Shown: piece by piece, positions 37,967 through 46,684 of the stretch | Numbering within the stretch: the stretch's first letter is position 1 | Layout: each line of letters begins with the position of its first letter | Assembly (NCBI RefSeq): GCF_900106945.1 | Contig: NZ_FNNE01000006.1 | Span: forward strand, 248,001-312,000 | Source of the DNA: Marinobacter mobilis | Lineage (GTDB): Bacteria > Pseudomonadota > Gammaproteobacteria > Pseudomonadales > Oleiphilaceae | Direction: 5' to 3' | Length of the DNA: 64,000 bases | Notes under the pieces: generated by a model | Database searches by the model: none | What the model was told of the DNA's origin: nothing | What the model saw: the letters and a program-made list of their open reading frames with translations, nothing else | Translations under genes and position numbers: made by a program

Positions 37967-38932
37967 ATGCGAATCATCCTCGCCCCGATGGAAGGCCTGG
38001 TCGATGCCCCCATCCGTGAAATTCTCACCGGCGTCGGCGGTATTGATCGCAGCGTTACGGAATTCATCCGGGTGACGCATGGCATGCTGCCACCCCGTAT
38101 TTTCTACAAATACGCCCCCGAGCTTCATAACCAGTCTCTGACCCGCGCCGGGGTACCGGTGGCGGTGCAGTTGCTCGGCTCCGACCCTGAGATGATGGCC
38201 CGTCATGGCGTTCGAGCCGCAGAGCTGGGGGCCTCTCAGGTCGACATCAATTTTGGCTGTCCGGCCAAGACGGTGAACCGCCATAAGGGGGGCTGTGTGC
38301 TGATGCGTGAGCCTGAGCAGATGCAGCGGATTACCGAGGCCGTACGTCAGGCCGTACCGGCGGATGTTCCGGTCACCGCCAAAATGCGCCTGGGCTACGA
38401 CGACCGCTCCATGGCGGTGGCCTGTGGCCAGGCGCTGGACGCCGCCGGTGCCGCCGAGATCGTGATCCATGCCCGCAGTAAGGTCGACGGCTACAAACCG
38501 CCCGCGTATTGGGAAGAAATTGCCCGGGTGCGGGAGGCTGTGAACAGCCATGTGATTGCCAATGGCGAGATCTGGACCGTGGACGATTACTGGCGCTGCC
38601 GTGAGGTGAGCGGGTGTGACGACGTAATGATCGGCCGTGGACTGATCAGCCGGCCGGACCTGGCCCGTTGCATCAAGGCCAGTCAGCAGGGTGAAACCGC
38701 TGAGCCGTTGAGCTGGGCTGACGTGGTCAGCCTGATCGTGGCCTATGGCGGTGAACTTCAGCAGCGCCTCGAAGACCGCTACGTCACCGGGCGCATTAAG
38801 CAGTGGTTGAACTACCTGCGACGGGGCTACTCAGAGGCCGAGGCGGTCTGGTCACAGGCCCGCAAAATCCGTGAGGCTACGCCACTGTACGATTGCCTCA
38901 ATGCCTCAGCCCGGATGTCTGAGGCAGCCTGA
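37967..38932 (+). CDS. dusC: tRNA-dihydrouridine(16) synthase
   Basis: An FMN enzyme that reduces uridine 16 in the D-loop of tRNAs. The 321-residue product begins MRIILAPMEGLVDAPIRE, the FMN-binding start. It has the catalytic Cys in DINFGCPAKTVNRHKGG, KMRLGYDD, the flavin His in IVIHARSKVDGYK and the phosphate site IGRGLISRPDL. TEFIRV with the gammaproteobacterial DusC-like C-terminus distinguishes it from DusA and DusB. The ATG at 37967 has GGAG five bases upstream. Confidence 0.93.
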   Translation: MRIILAPMEGLVDAPIREILTGVGGIDRSVTEFIRVTHGMLPPRIFYKYAPELHNQSLTRAGVPVAVQLLGSDPEMMARHGVRAAELGASQVDINFGCPAKTVNRHKGGCVLMREPEQMQRITEAVRQAVPADVPVTAKMRLGYDDRSMAVACGQALDAAGAAEIVIHARSKVDGYKPPAYWEEIARVREAVNSHVIANGEIWTVDDYWRCREVSGCDDVMIGRGLISRPDLARCIKASQQGETAEPLSWADVVSLIVAYGGELQQRLEDRYVTGRIKQWLNYLRRGYSEAEAVWSQARKIREATPLYDCLNASARMSEAA

Positions 38933-38943
38933 GCCTGACCTGA

Positions 38944-39972
38944 CTACTCCATCGCGTCGCTTTCCATATCCGGCGTGTAGGCTCCAAGTGTTGCCAGGCC
39001 ATTCATCTTGGCGCGGTGATACAGCGCTGCCTGCGCGGCCGCCGTGTTTCCCGCAAGCCCCTGCCAGGTTTTAAGTGCCGGTTCCTGCAACGCGCGGCCG
39101 TAGGAAAAGCTCAGGTTCCACGGGCGTGTGGTCATGCAGTTGATGGCGTTCAGGTTCTCGGTCGCCTCGACCGGCGTTTGTCCCCCGGAAAGAAAATTGA
39201 TGCCGGGCACCGCGGCGGGAACCACCCGTTGGAAGACCTTAAGGGTCCAGTCAGCCACTTGTTCCGGTGTCGCTTTTCCCGCATGGGCGTTCCCTGGTGT
39301 CACCATGCTGGGCTTCAGCAGCATGGCTTCAAGCATCACCCGGTGCTGGTGGAGGGCATGGAACACCGAATGGAGTACTTCCTGGGCGACGTCGGCACAG
39401 CGTTCGATCGTATGGTCGCCATCAATCAGCACTTCCGGCTCGACAATGGGAACCACGCCTTTTGACTGGCAGATCGCGGCATAGCTCGCCAGCACGTTGG
39501 CGTTCTGGGCAATGGCCAGTCGACCGGGGGTGTGGTGATCGATGTGGTAGACACAGCGCCATTTGGCAAACCGTGCGCCTTGGGCAATGTAGCCATCCAG
39601 CCGCTGCTCCAGACCATCCAGCCCCCGGGTTATCTCATCCCCAGGCGCGTTGGCCAGCGCCACCTTGCCTTGATCAACCTTGATGCCCGGGACGATGCCC
39701 TGACGCTCGGCGATCTCGGGTAGAGCAACACCGTCCCTTCCGGTTTGCCCCAGGGTTTCCTCGAACAGAATGACCCCGTTAATAAACTTGCCCAGATCTG
39801 GTGTCTCCAGCACGAGGCTCCGGTAACCGCGGCGGTTTTCCTCGGTGGACTCGACGTTGATGGCCGCAAACCGCTTGGCAATGGTCGGGCTGCTTTCGTC
39901 TGCGGCGAGAATGCCCTTGCCACCCTGAACCAGCGCTTCAACGGTGGCCTGCAACTGATCCTGTACGCTCAT
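38944..39972 (-). CDS. Class I fructose-bisphosphate aldolase
   Basis: Cleaves fructose-1,6-bisphosphate into triose phosphates, using a Schiff-base lysine in place of metal. The 342 residues resemble eukaryotic class I aldolase: GILAADESSPTIAKRF near the N-terminus, the ARFAKWR lysine region, VPIVEPEVLIDGDH, and the Schiff-base lysine in EAMLLKPSMVTPG. FLSGGQTPVEAT follows. AGGAGGAAGCC precedes the ATG. A class I enzyme next to the usual class II in this lineage often serves gluconeogenesis; that role is inference. Confidence 0.93.
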   Translation of the reverse strand: MSVQDQLQATVEALVQGGKGILAADESSPTIAKRFAAINVESTEENRRGYRSLVLETPDLGKFINGVILFEETLGQTGRDGVALPEIAERQGIVPGIKVDQGKVALANAPGDEITRGLDGLEQRLDGYIAQGARFAKWRCVYHIDHHTPGRLAIAQNANVLASYAAICQSKGVVPIVEPEVLIDGDHTIERCADVAQEVLHSVFHALHQHRVMLEAMLLKPSMVTPGNAHAGKATPEQVADWTLKVFQRVVPAAVPGINFLSGGQTPVEATENLNAINCMTTRPWNLSFSYGRALQEPALKTWQGLAGNTAAAQAALYHRAKMNGLATLGAYTPDMESDAME

Positions 39973-40140
39973 GGCTTCCTCCTGATAATCGGGCTTGATG
40001 GCAAAAGTATAGTCGGCGGGGGCGACGCTTAATTGGTGTGGATCAAAAAATGACCAGTCTTTGCATCTGAGGGTGTCAGCGGGACGTATCTCCCTATGGC
40101 ATTCCTGCCGTTACGACGACTGAACGAAAGGAGATATCCA

Positions 40141-40554
40141 ATGAGTGCATCCCTTAACAAAAAAGTATCCGGGTGGCTGGGCGCATCGGCACTGGTGGTG
40201 GGCTGTTGGGCTCAGGCGGGGCACCTGGCTAACAATACCGCCGAGCTGAACGGGGTGGAAGGCTCTGGCATCGGGGGTCAGGCGATGGTCAATTTTGTCA
40301 GTGGTAATGGCAGCTGGACCGCCGAAGCACAGGTCAGGGGCCTGCAGCCCGGCGCCTATAGCTTTGCGGTCCGGCTCGGTGCCTCTGCACCGGAGACCGT
40401 CTGTACGTTCATGGCTGACGGCAGGGGTAGCAATGGTTGCAGTAACACGGGCTTCGACATCGGCGGGTTTGGCGAGGGGTTGATCCTTGACGACAATGGG
40501 AATGTGATTGCGTCAGGCAGCTTTGATCGCAATGGTGGCAACCGTAACCACTGA
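40141..40554 (+). CDS. Secreted protein of unknown function
   Basis: A 137-residue protein with a signal peptide (VSGWLGASALVVGCWAQA, cleavage near residue 27). The mature part is rich in Gly, Asn and Ser and has strand-like stretches (AMVNFVSGNGSWTAEAQVRG, YSFAVRLGA), with two cysteines (TVCTF, NGCSN) that could form one disulfide. Weak resemblance to CHRD/SOD-like beta-sandwich modules is noted but not claimed. AAGGAG precedes the ATG. Confidence 0.75.
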   Translation: MSASLNKKVSGWLGASALVVGCWAQAGHLANNTAELNGVEGSGIGGQAMVNFVSGNGSWTAEAQVRGLQPGAYSFAVRLGASAPETVCTFMADGRGSNGCSNTGFDIGGFGEGLILDDNGNVIASGSFDRNGGNRNH

Positions 40555-40619
40555 CGGCAACCAGCCCGGGGGGCGCTGACCACGTCCCCCGGTCGGCAAT
40601 CTCACAGCGGGGCGGCAGG

Positions 40620-40853
40620 CTACTCGGTTCGGGACGCCAGTGCTGAGATGCAGGCAGGGCAGAGGCAGGCGCTCAGGCGAAGGTGGGAAGGTACTGCCGC
40701 TTTCATGGCCTCGGTAAATTCGATTTCCGGCGCCTGGCACCAGCAACTGGCGGGATCATCGCCGGCGGTGATAGCGCAGCGGTTCTCCTCTCCACAGAGG
40801 GGGCAGAGGTTGGCCTGGGGAGTGTTTGGTTGGCTATTGGTTGGTGTTGTCAT
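40620..40853 (-). CDS. Cysteine-rich CWC family protein
   Basis: A 77-residue cytoplasmic protein with the family pattern CPLCGEENRC, CWCQAPEI and a late CLCPACI, which suggest a bound metal, probably zinc. The function is unknown. It lies 13 bp downstream of the methyltransferase-like gene on the same strand, so the two could be co-transcribed. Confidence 0.85.
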   Translation of the reverse strand: MTTPTNSQPNTPQANLCPLCGEENRCAITAGDDPASCWCQAPEIEFTEAMKAAVPSHLRLSACLCPACISALASRTE

Positions 40854-40866
40854 CGAGGGTCGGGGT

Positions 40867-41640
40867 TCAGTGGGCCGATTCGTTCATGATGGATTCCAGC
40901 AAGGTATCGAAATCCATGTCCACCTCGCCTTCCTGTACCGGCTTCACCAAGGCTATGGTCGAGCAATCAAGGCCTGGTTCATCGCCACTGGTCAGCAGTT
41001 CCGGGTTGATCAGGCGTTCGATTCGGGATTGGATAAAACCAGGGGCCCTGTTGAACTGGGCTCGCAAAATCCGGACCGCCAGGGGCGTTTGCTTTGGTTG
41101 TCCCAATGTTGACTGCACGGTATATCCCCGCTCACTGACCAGATAGCGGCAGAGCTTGCCAATCATAGGGTTGTCGGCGTTATTCAGAATGATCGTGCCT
41201 TTGGATGCCAGCAGCTTGTCAACGTAATACAGGGCCACCAGAGCCTGATCGAACTGACCGGTGTCATTGATGATGGCAAGATCAATGGAGCGGTTCTGGA
41301 AATAGAAATCCGGCAAGACTTCATCGGCCGGGGTACGGATCAGCTCCACCAGTTCACCCAGCAGGCCATCCTGACGCTTGTTCATCTCACGAATGAACGT
41401 GGAATGCTGGCCGACGGTCGGAGTGATCAGCGTCAGGGCTGAATTGTCGATGGCATCCAACGCTTCACATACGGACAGTGTCGAGTCCATTGAGCCCAGC
41501 CCCAGTTGCAGCACTTCCTGAGGGGTCTGCTCGCTAATGACCGAGGCGACAAACGACACTTGCGATTCTGTTAGCTTCATCATTCCATTAAACGCCAAGA
41601 GGTAGTTGGGCGGCAGATTCTGCGAGAATCGCTCCGCCAT
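40867..41640 (-). CDS. Class I methyltransferase-like protein
   Basis: A 257-residue protein with a Rossmann-type core: LQLGLGSMDSTLSVCEALD is in the place of motif I, DLAIINDTGQFDQALVALYY of motif IV, and LLASKGTIILNNAD of the following strand, as in SAM-dependent O-methyltransferases of the Methyltransf_24 type. Motif I (LGLGSMDST) departs from the usual GxGxG, so SAM binding is not certain. The N-terminal start is weakly supported; an internal ATG pair near 41581 is an alternative. It is divergent from the deoxyribosyltransferase-like gene. Confidence 0.7.
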   Translation of the reverse strand: MAERFSQNLPPNYLLAFNGMMKLTESQVSFVASVISEQTPQEVLQLGLGSMDSTLSVCEALDAIDNSALTLITPTVGQHSTFIREMNKRQDGLLGELVELIRTPADEVLPDFYFQNRSIDLAIINDTGQFDQALVALYYVDKLLASKGTIILNNADNPMIGKLCRYLVSERGYTVQSTLGQPKQTPLAVRILRAQFNRAPGFIQSRIERLINPELLTSGDEPGLDCSTIALVKPVQEGEVDMDFDTLLESIMNESAH

Positions 41641-41682
41641 CTACAGTTCAAATCAGGTCAATCCGTCATAACAGGACAAGCT

Positions 41683-42246
41683 GTGACAACACCAAAACGC
41701 ATTTACCTTGCCGGCCCCGAGGTGTTCTTCGCCGAACCCGAGCACCATGCCATTGTAGCAGCGAAGAAGCGAATCCTCGCGGCCTGCGGTTTGGAGGGGG
41801 TAGATCCTCTGGATACGGCGCTGACGTTACCGGAAGATGAGCCGGATCGCGAACACGGTTTCAGAATTTTCCGTGCCAACCGCTCGCTCATGGACAGCTG
41901 CGACGGCGTTATCGCGAATCTGACCCCATTTCGCGGCCTGAGTGCCGACGCTGGCACGGTGTATGAGGTGGGCTACATGATCGGTCAGGGCAAGGCGGCT
42001 TTTGGGTATTCGCTGGATCACCGGAGTTACTACCAGCGCGCCGGTGGGTGTGCGAAGGACGAACAGGGCCATGCCGTCGAACCGTTCGGACTGGCGGATA
42101 ATCTGATGATTGAATGTGGTATCGAAGAGGCAGGCGGGCGGGTGTTTATCGCCCCGGGCAGCGGCGGACCGGAGTGGTTTGATGAGGGGCTGTTCCGGCA
42201 ATGTGCAGAGTCCCTGGCCAAGGCTCTGTTCCTGATTGCTGACTGA
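41683..42246 (+). CDS. Nucleoside 2-deoxyribosyltransferase family protein
   Basis: A 187-residue protein with the NDT fold: RIYLAGPEVFFAEP at the N-terminus, MDSCDGVIANLTPFRGLSAD, and DAGTVYEVGYMIGQGKAAFGY. The Asp and Glu in these motifs are the expected nucleoside-binding and catalytic residues. The family swaps bases on deoxyribonucleosides or hydrolyses damaged nucleotides. The GTG start at 41683 has AGGA upstream. Confidence 0.88.
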   Translation: MTTPKRIYLAGPEVFFAEPEHHAIVAAKKRILAACGLEGVDPLDTALTLPEDEPDREHGFRIFRANRSLMDSCDGVIANLTPFRGLSADAGTVYEVGYMIGQGKAAFGYSLDHRSYYQRAGGCAKDEQGHAVEPFGLADNLMIECGIEEAGGRVFIAPGSGGPEWFDEGLFRQCAESLAKALFLIAD

Positions 42247-42251
42247 GGGCA

Positions 42252-42280
42252 GCGGCTGGCCTCGGTTGCTGGCCAGCCGC
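42252..42280. terminator. Hairpin between convergent NDT and OsmC-YcaO genes
   Basis: GCGGCTGGCC and GGCCAGCCGC pair over 10 bp with a 9-nt loop in the 46-bp convergent gap. There is no T run on either side, so it may act as a weak or bidirectional terminator. Confidence 0.45.
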
Positions 42281-42292
42281 GGGTGGTGCGGA

Positions 42293-44476
42293 TTACTGTG
42301 CCCGCGCCGCCCTCGCTGCATGCAGCTTCTTGTAGCTCTCAATGAGCCGCAGGTGCTTGTCGAGGCCTTCGAGCTGCATATTGGTGGGGGTCAGGCCATG
42401 GAAACGAACGCTCCCATCGACTGAGCCGACCACCGCTGCCATGGTCTGTTCGCCGAACATCCGTTGCAGGTTGACCAGGAAGTGGTCCAGCTCCAGGTCT
42501 TCATCGAGGGTGATTTCAAGCACGGCCTGGATCGCGCGGTAGAACAGCCCCCGTTCGACGGTGTTGTCGTTGAACTGCAGGAACGTCTCGACGAACTCAA
42601 GGGCTTCCTCGTGCCACTGCAGGGCCAGGCAGATCAGCAGCTTCAGTTCCAGAATCGTTAACTGGCCCCACACGGTATTTTCGTCAAACTCCACCCCGAT
42701 CAGGGTGATGATCGTCATGTAGTTGTCGAGCTGACTTTCTTCCAGGCGCTCGGCGAGGTCGGCCAGTTGCTCGTCGCTCAGGGTATGGAGGTTGAGGATG
42801 TCTTCCCGGTAACCGAGAGCCACGTTGGTGTTGTCCTCAATCAGGTCTTCGACCGGATACACCTCAGAGTAACCGGGAACCAGAATCCGGCATACAGGAG
42901 CACCCAGGTCCTCGTAGACGGCCACATAGACCTCTTTGCCCATGTCTTCGAGGATGTGGAACAGACGGGTCGCTTCTTCTTCGTTGGTGCCGGAGAAGTC
43001 CCATTCGTTGAAGTCGCAATCTGCCTTGGCACTGAAGAAACGCCAGGAAACCACGCCCGTGGAATCGATGAAGTGTTCCACAAAGTTGTTGGGTTCAGAC
43101 ACCGCCAGGCTGTTGAAGGTGGGCGGCGGCACATCGTTGAGGCCCTCGAAGCTGCGGCCCTGCAACAGTTCAGTGAGGCTTCGCTCCAGCGCCACCTCAA
43201 AGCTCGGGTGCGCCCCGAACGAGGCAAAAACACCGCCGGTACGAGGGTTCATCAGGGTAACGCACATCACCGGATAGCGACCGCCGAGAGAGGCATCCTT
43301 GACCAGTACCGGGAAGCCCTGGCTTTCCAGTGCCTCAATGCCTTCAACAATACTGGGGTATTTTTCCAGTACCTCACGGGGAACATCCGGCAGTGCGATT
43401 TCCTCTTCTATGATCTGTTTTTTCACCGCCCGTTCGAAAATTTCCGACAGACACTGAACCTGAGCTTCGTAAAGCGTGTTCCCGGCGCTCATGCCGTTGC
43501 TCAGGAACAGGTTTTCGATCAGGTTGGAGGGGAAGTACACCACCTCCCCATCGGACTGACGGACAAAGGGCAGAGAACAGATGCCGCGCTCTGCCTTGCC
43601 GGAGTTGGTATCGATCAGGTTGGACCCGGCCAGTTCGCCCTCCGGGTCGTAGATGGCCCGGCTGTAGTCATCCAGAATGCCCGCCGGTAGCTCATCGTCA
43701 GGGCCCGGTTGGAACCACTTCTCGTTGGGATAGTGGACGAACTCGCGGTTGGCGATGTCCTCGCCAAAATACTGGTCGTTGTAGAAGAAGTTGCAGTTCA
43801 GTCGCTCGATAAACTCACCCAGGGCTGAACACAGGGCGCTTTCCTTGGTGGACCCTTTGCCATTGGTAAAGCACATGGGGGAGCCTGCATCGCGAATATG
43901 CAGTGACCATACGTGAGGCACAATATTACGCCACGATGCGATTTCGATCTTCATGCCCAGATCCGCCAGAATGCCGGTCATGTTGGCGATGGTCTGCTCC
44001 AGCGGCAGATCCTTACCCTCGATGTAGGTATTGTGCTCGCTGTCCGGAGCGACCATGAGCAGGGCCTGAGCGTCTTCCGCCAGGTTCTCGACGGTTTCAA
44101 TCTCAAAGGTCGGGCCGGTCTGCACCACCTTTTTCACCGTACAGCGGTCAATCGACCGCAAGATACCCTGGCGATCCTTCTCGGATATGTCTTCCGGCAG
44201 TTCTACCTGAATCTTGAAAATCTGGTTATACCGGTTCTCAGGATCAACAATATTGTTTTGGGACAGGCGGATATTGTGGGTTGGAATGTCCCGAGCCAGG
44301 CAGTAAACCCGTACAAAGTACGCCGCGCACAATGCCGAGGATGCCAAAAAATAGTCGAAGGGACTGGGGGCAGAACCGTCGCCCTTGTAGCGAATGGGTT
44401 GGTCAGTGATGACCGTGAAATCGTCGAACTTGGCTTCAAGTCGGAGGTTGTCGAGAAAGTTGACGTTGATTTCCAT
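42293..44476 (-). CDS. OsmC-YcaO fusion protein
   Basis: A 727-residue protein. Residues 1-135 form an OsmC/Ohr-like domain with both expected cysteines, Cys50 in SSALCAAYF and Cys112 in DRCTVKKV, a thiol-peroxidase arrangement. Residues ~155-727 match E. coli-type YcaO over its whole length: FTNGKGSTKESALCSALGEF with the ATP/Mg acidic residues, RGICSLPFVRQSD, SNGMSAGNTLYEAQVQ, SFGAHPSFEVALERSLTELL, and the helical C-terminal part. YcaO enzymes use ATP to activate amide oxygens; E. coli YcaO is linked to S12 methylthiolation. The ATG at 44476 is followed by MEINVNFLDNL. Confidence 0.92.
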   Translation of the reverse strand: MEINVNFLDNLRLEAKFDDFTVITDQPIRYKGDGSAPSPFDYFLASSALCAAYFVRVYCLARDIPTHNIRLSQNNIVDPENRYNQIFKIQVELPEDISEKDRQGILRSIDRCTVKKVVQTGPTFEIETVENLAEDAQALLMVAPDSEHNTYIEGKDLPLEQTIANMTGILADLGMKIEIASWRNIVPHVWSLHIRDAGSPMCFTNGKGSTKESALCSALGEFIERLNCNFFYNDQYFGEDIANREFVHYPNEKWFQPGPDDELPAGILDDYSRAIYDPEGELAGSNLIDTNSGKAERGICSLPFVRQSDGEVVYFPSNLIENLFLSNGMSAGNTLYEAQVQCLSEIFERAVKKQIIEEEIALPDVPREVLEKYPSIVEGIEALESQGFPVLVKDASLGGRYPVMCVTLMNPRTGGVFASFGAHPSFEVALERSLTELLQGRSFEGLNDVPPPTFNSLAVSEPNNFVEHFIDSTGVVSWRFFSAKADCDFNEWDFSGTNEEEATRLFHILEDMGKEVYVAVYEDLGAPVCRILVPGYSEVYPVEDLIEDNTNVALGYREDILNLHTLSDEQLADLAERLEESQLDNYMTIITLIGVEFDENTVWGQLTILELKLLICLALQWHEEALEFVETFLQFNDNTVERGLFYRAIQAVLEITLDEDLELDHFLVNLQRMFGEQTMAAVVGSVDGSVRFHGLTPTNMQLEGLDKHLRLIESYKKLHAARAARAQ

Positions 44477-44621
44477 TGAGCAGGCTACCAGGGTTGGAGA
44501 ATTGGGCGGCAATCGGCATTACGTTAGCCACCGGCATTATCCAGTTTTTTACCGGCTCCGTCTCGGCGGTTGGAAACAAAATGGGCCAGATGCCGGCGCG
44601 GAGTTTTATGCCCGCAGCTGC

Positions 44622-45248
44622 TCACCCTGCGACCGGCTTCCGCGCCACGATAAACACCGATTCTTTGTTGGGTTGCCATTGCTGCTCAATGCCAAAGCCC
44701 GCACGACTGAGCGCTGTCGTGAGCGCTGATTTGCCAAAGCGATTCACATAGGGGGCCAGGCCTGCGGTGTGCATAAGTGGAATCAGCAACCGCCAGAGCC
44801 AGTGGATATCGGCCACCAGGGCGGTGCTCGATACGAAAATGCCCCCTGGCTTGAGTAGCCCATGGACCCGGGCTAACGCAGCGTCCAGGTCGTCAATCAG
44901 GTGAAGGACATTAAGCCCCAGTACGGCATCGAAGGAGCCGGCGTCCAGCGATACGGTGGCCAGGGTGCCCTGTTGAAAGGCGATGTTATCAACACCGGCT
45001 TCCCGTGCCTTGCGTTCGGCAATCTCCAGCATGCGATCCGAGATGTCGGTTGCGACGATGTGCCTGACATGGGGGGCATGGAGGATCGCCGTGCTGCCCG
45101 TGCCGCAGCCAAACTCCAGAACCGACCAGTCAGGTTCAAAGTAGGCCTGGGTCAGGGCGATTTTTTTGCGGTAGGTCTGCTCATCCCTGACCGGGCTTTT
45201 GGCATAACGAGTGGCGCTCTTGTCCCAGAACGCTTTTGAATCCTTCAT
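44622..45248 (-). CDS. Class I SAM-dependent methyltransferase
   Basis: A 208-residue Methyltransf_11/25-type enzyme. Motif I is VLEFGCGTGSTA, motif II VATDISDRMLEIA, and the core ends with VLGLNVLHLIDDLDAALARV and LLKPGGIFVSS. The acceptor substrate is unknown. The ATG at 45248 has AAGGA seven bases upstream; an earlier ATG at 45266 lies before that site. It is upstream of and on the same strand as the OsmC-YcaO gene, 145 bp apart, so co-transcription is possible. Confidence 0.9.
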   Translation of the reverse strand: MKDSKAFWDKSATRYAKSPVRDEQTYRKKIALTQAYFEPDWSVLEFGCGTGSTAILHAPHVRHIVATDISDRMLEIAERKAREAGVDNIAFQQGTLATVSLDAGSFDAVLGLNVLHLIDDLDAALARVHGLLKPGGIFVSSTALVADIHWLWRLLIPLMHTAGLAPYVNRFGKSALTTALSRAGFGIEQQWQPNKESVFIVARKPVAG

Positions 45249-45330
45249 GCACGGATCCTTTTCCATGGAAAATGGCGGTTTTACGTTCTCGTTTTCCTTT
45301 GCGGGAACGTGATGCCGGGGTTACGGCATG

Positions 45331-45408
45331 TCATGCTGCGGTTAATCCGCGCAGGATCTCGCTCAGTTCATTGGGCTTGTTGCTGAGTACCATGTGGTTG
45401 CTATCAAG
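45331..45408 (-). pseudogene. Remnant of an alpha/beta-hydrolase C-terminus
   Basis: The minus strand encodes about 24 residues, LDSNHMVLSNKPNELSEIL and a short tail before TGA. The pattern DxNHMVLxxxPxELxxIL is the usual end of plant-esterase/hydroxynitrile-lyase-like hydrolases, with the catalytic His. An in-frame stop lies directly upstream and no other part of a hydrolase is seen, so this looks like the 3' scrap of a deleted gene. Chance resemblance cannot be excluded. Confidence 0.4.
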
Positions 45409-45524
45409 TCACCCGCTATTCCTCCTGAACATACACTGACGCACCCATTGCAAACCGCATCGGGGCTACTGGCGTTAATGGGGTCTAACAATAATAGGGG
45501 AATAAACCGGATTTGGGGGAGGAG

Positions 45525-45554
45525 AAGCCCGTTATGTATGCAAACGGGCTTTTC
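45525..45554 (+). terminator. Terminator-like hairpin downstream of the 45.6-kb gene
   Basis: AAGCCCGTT and AACGGGCTT pair over 9 bp with a 9-nt loop, followed by TTTT on the plus strand. It faces the end of the leftward small gene at 45575-45907. No rightward gene precedes it closely, so it may be left over from the deleted segment. Confidence 0.55.
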
Positions 45555-45574
45555 GTCAGGCGAGCGGTCTTTGG

Positions 45575-45907
45575 TTACCGGCTTTGTGTCAGCGCAGCGC
45601 GGATGTCCTGCTCGAGCTTTTTGACGTCCGGCCGGAATTCCGGATGATCTTCGAGCCCCAGTAGTTCCCGCAGCCAGTTCGACGGTTCGGTGTTGGGTTC
45701 ATAGCTCAGGGTTGGAATGAACGTACGACGCTCACCATCCACCACCCAGCTTACCAGTGGTGCCCGATGGGCCACGCCCGCGTTATCAACCTGTTTCTGT
45801 GCCGGATCTTCGTTTTGCCATCCGATATGGAGATCGGTGACATGGCACTCATTTTCGATTTCTTTTTCATGGGTCAGGCCAATGAGACGGCTAATGTCAG
45901 TGGGCAT
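45575..45907 (-). CDS. Hypothetical protein, 110 residues
   Basis: A short soluble acidic protein without signal peptide or membrane segment. It has the stretches HIGWQNEDPAQKQVDNAGVA, LVSWVVDGERRTFIPTLSYE and a C-terminal helix KLEQDIRAALTQ. I do not recognise the family. The ATG at 45907 and length look real; no clear operon partner. Confidence 0.6.
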   Translation of the reverse strand: MPTDISRLIGLTHEKEIENECHVTDLHIGWQNEDPAQKQVDNAGVAHRAPLVSWVVDGERRTFIPTLSYEPNTEPSNWLRELLGLEDHPEFRPDVKKLEQDIRAALTQSR

Positions 45908-46090
45908 TCGTAATCCTCAATCAACAGCTTTCTGAACAGTTTTGCACGGGGTGTCGAGAATGCCAGTCCCGGTTGAAAAATTGGCCCGTAGGGCCTGAGC
46001 CCTGGTGTTTGGCTACATCAATTTTGTTCAATACAGCGCTCGCAGGTCAGGGCAGACTTCAGCCATTCATCTGCACGGAGCAACCTGTCC

Positions 46091-46684
46091 ATGACCCTTT
46101 CCCTGATTCTGCCCATGTCGGCCTTTGCGCTGGCGGCGTCGATCTCGCCCGGCCCGGTCAATCTGATGTGCCTGAGCAGCGGTACACGTTACCCGGTTTC
46201 CCGGGGGTTGGTGTTCGTTACTGGAGCGACCCTTGGCTTTATCGTGTTGTTCGTTGCCGTGGGGCTTGGTCTGTATTCACTTTTAACCCTGGTGCCAGGG
46301 CTGGAAACCCTGTTGCGATGGGCGGGCGTGGCATTCCTGCTGTATCTGAGCGTCAGACTTGCGATCGACAATGGTCAACTGCCGGAGCGGGATGAGGGAA
46401 ATGCGCCGGGATTCGGCACCGGGGCGTTAATGCAGTGGCTGAACCCAAAAGCCTGGCTGGCCTCGGCCTCGGGGATCGGAGCCTATACCAGTGCAAACGA
46501 TCTGCAGCAGGTGCTGCTCTTTGCCGGTGTGTACCTGCCCATCTGCTGGCTGTCGCTGGCATGCTGGGTGTATGCCGGCGCGTCGCTGCGGCGCTATGTT
46601 GGGAAGCCCGCCGTACTGGTGGCCGTAAACCGACTTCTGGCGCTGTTACTGGGGGTCAGTTGCCTGTACCTGTTGATCGGATGA
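46091..46684 (+). CDS. LysE/RhtB family amino-acid exporter
   Basis: A 197-residue inner-membrane exporter with about six hydrophobic segments. The start AFALAASISPGPVNLMCLSSGTR holds the family's SPGP motif, and MQWLNPKAWL is the second conserved block. RhtB-like proteins export amino acids and derivatives; the substrate is unknown. Its last 39 bases overlap the end of the convergent AraC gene. The start has GGAG about ten bases upstream. Confidence 0.9.
   Translation: MTLSLILPMSAFALAASISPGPVNLMCLSSGTRYPVSRGLVFVTGATLGFIVLFVAVGLGLYSLLTLVPGLETLLRWAGVAFLLYLSVRLAIDNGQLPERDEGNAPGFGTGALMQWLNPKAWLASASGIGAYTSANDLQQVLLFAGVYLPICWLSLACWVYAGASLRRYVGKPAVLVAVNRLLALLLGVSCLYLLIG

Larger units (their letters stand above)
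45249..45574. other. Intergenic region with a gene remnant
   Basis: A 326-bp gap. It holds a remnant of an alpha/beta-hydrolase end (45331-45408) and a terminator-like hairpin (45525-45554). The remainder has no supported frame. Confidence 0.5.
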
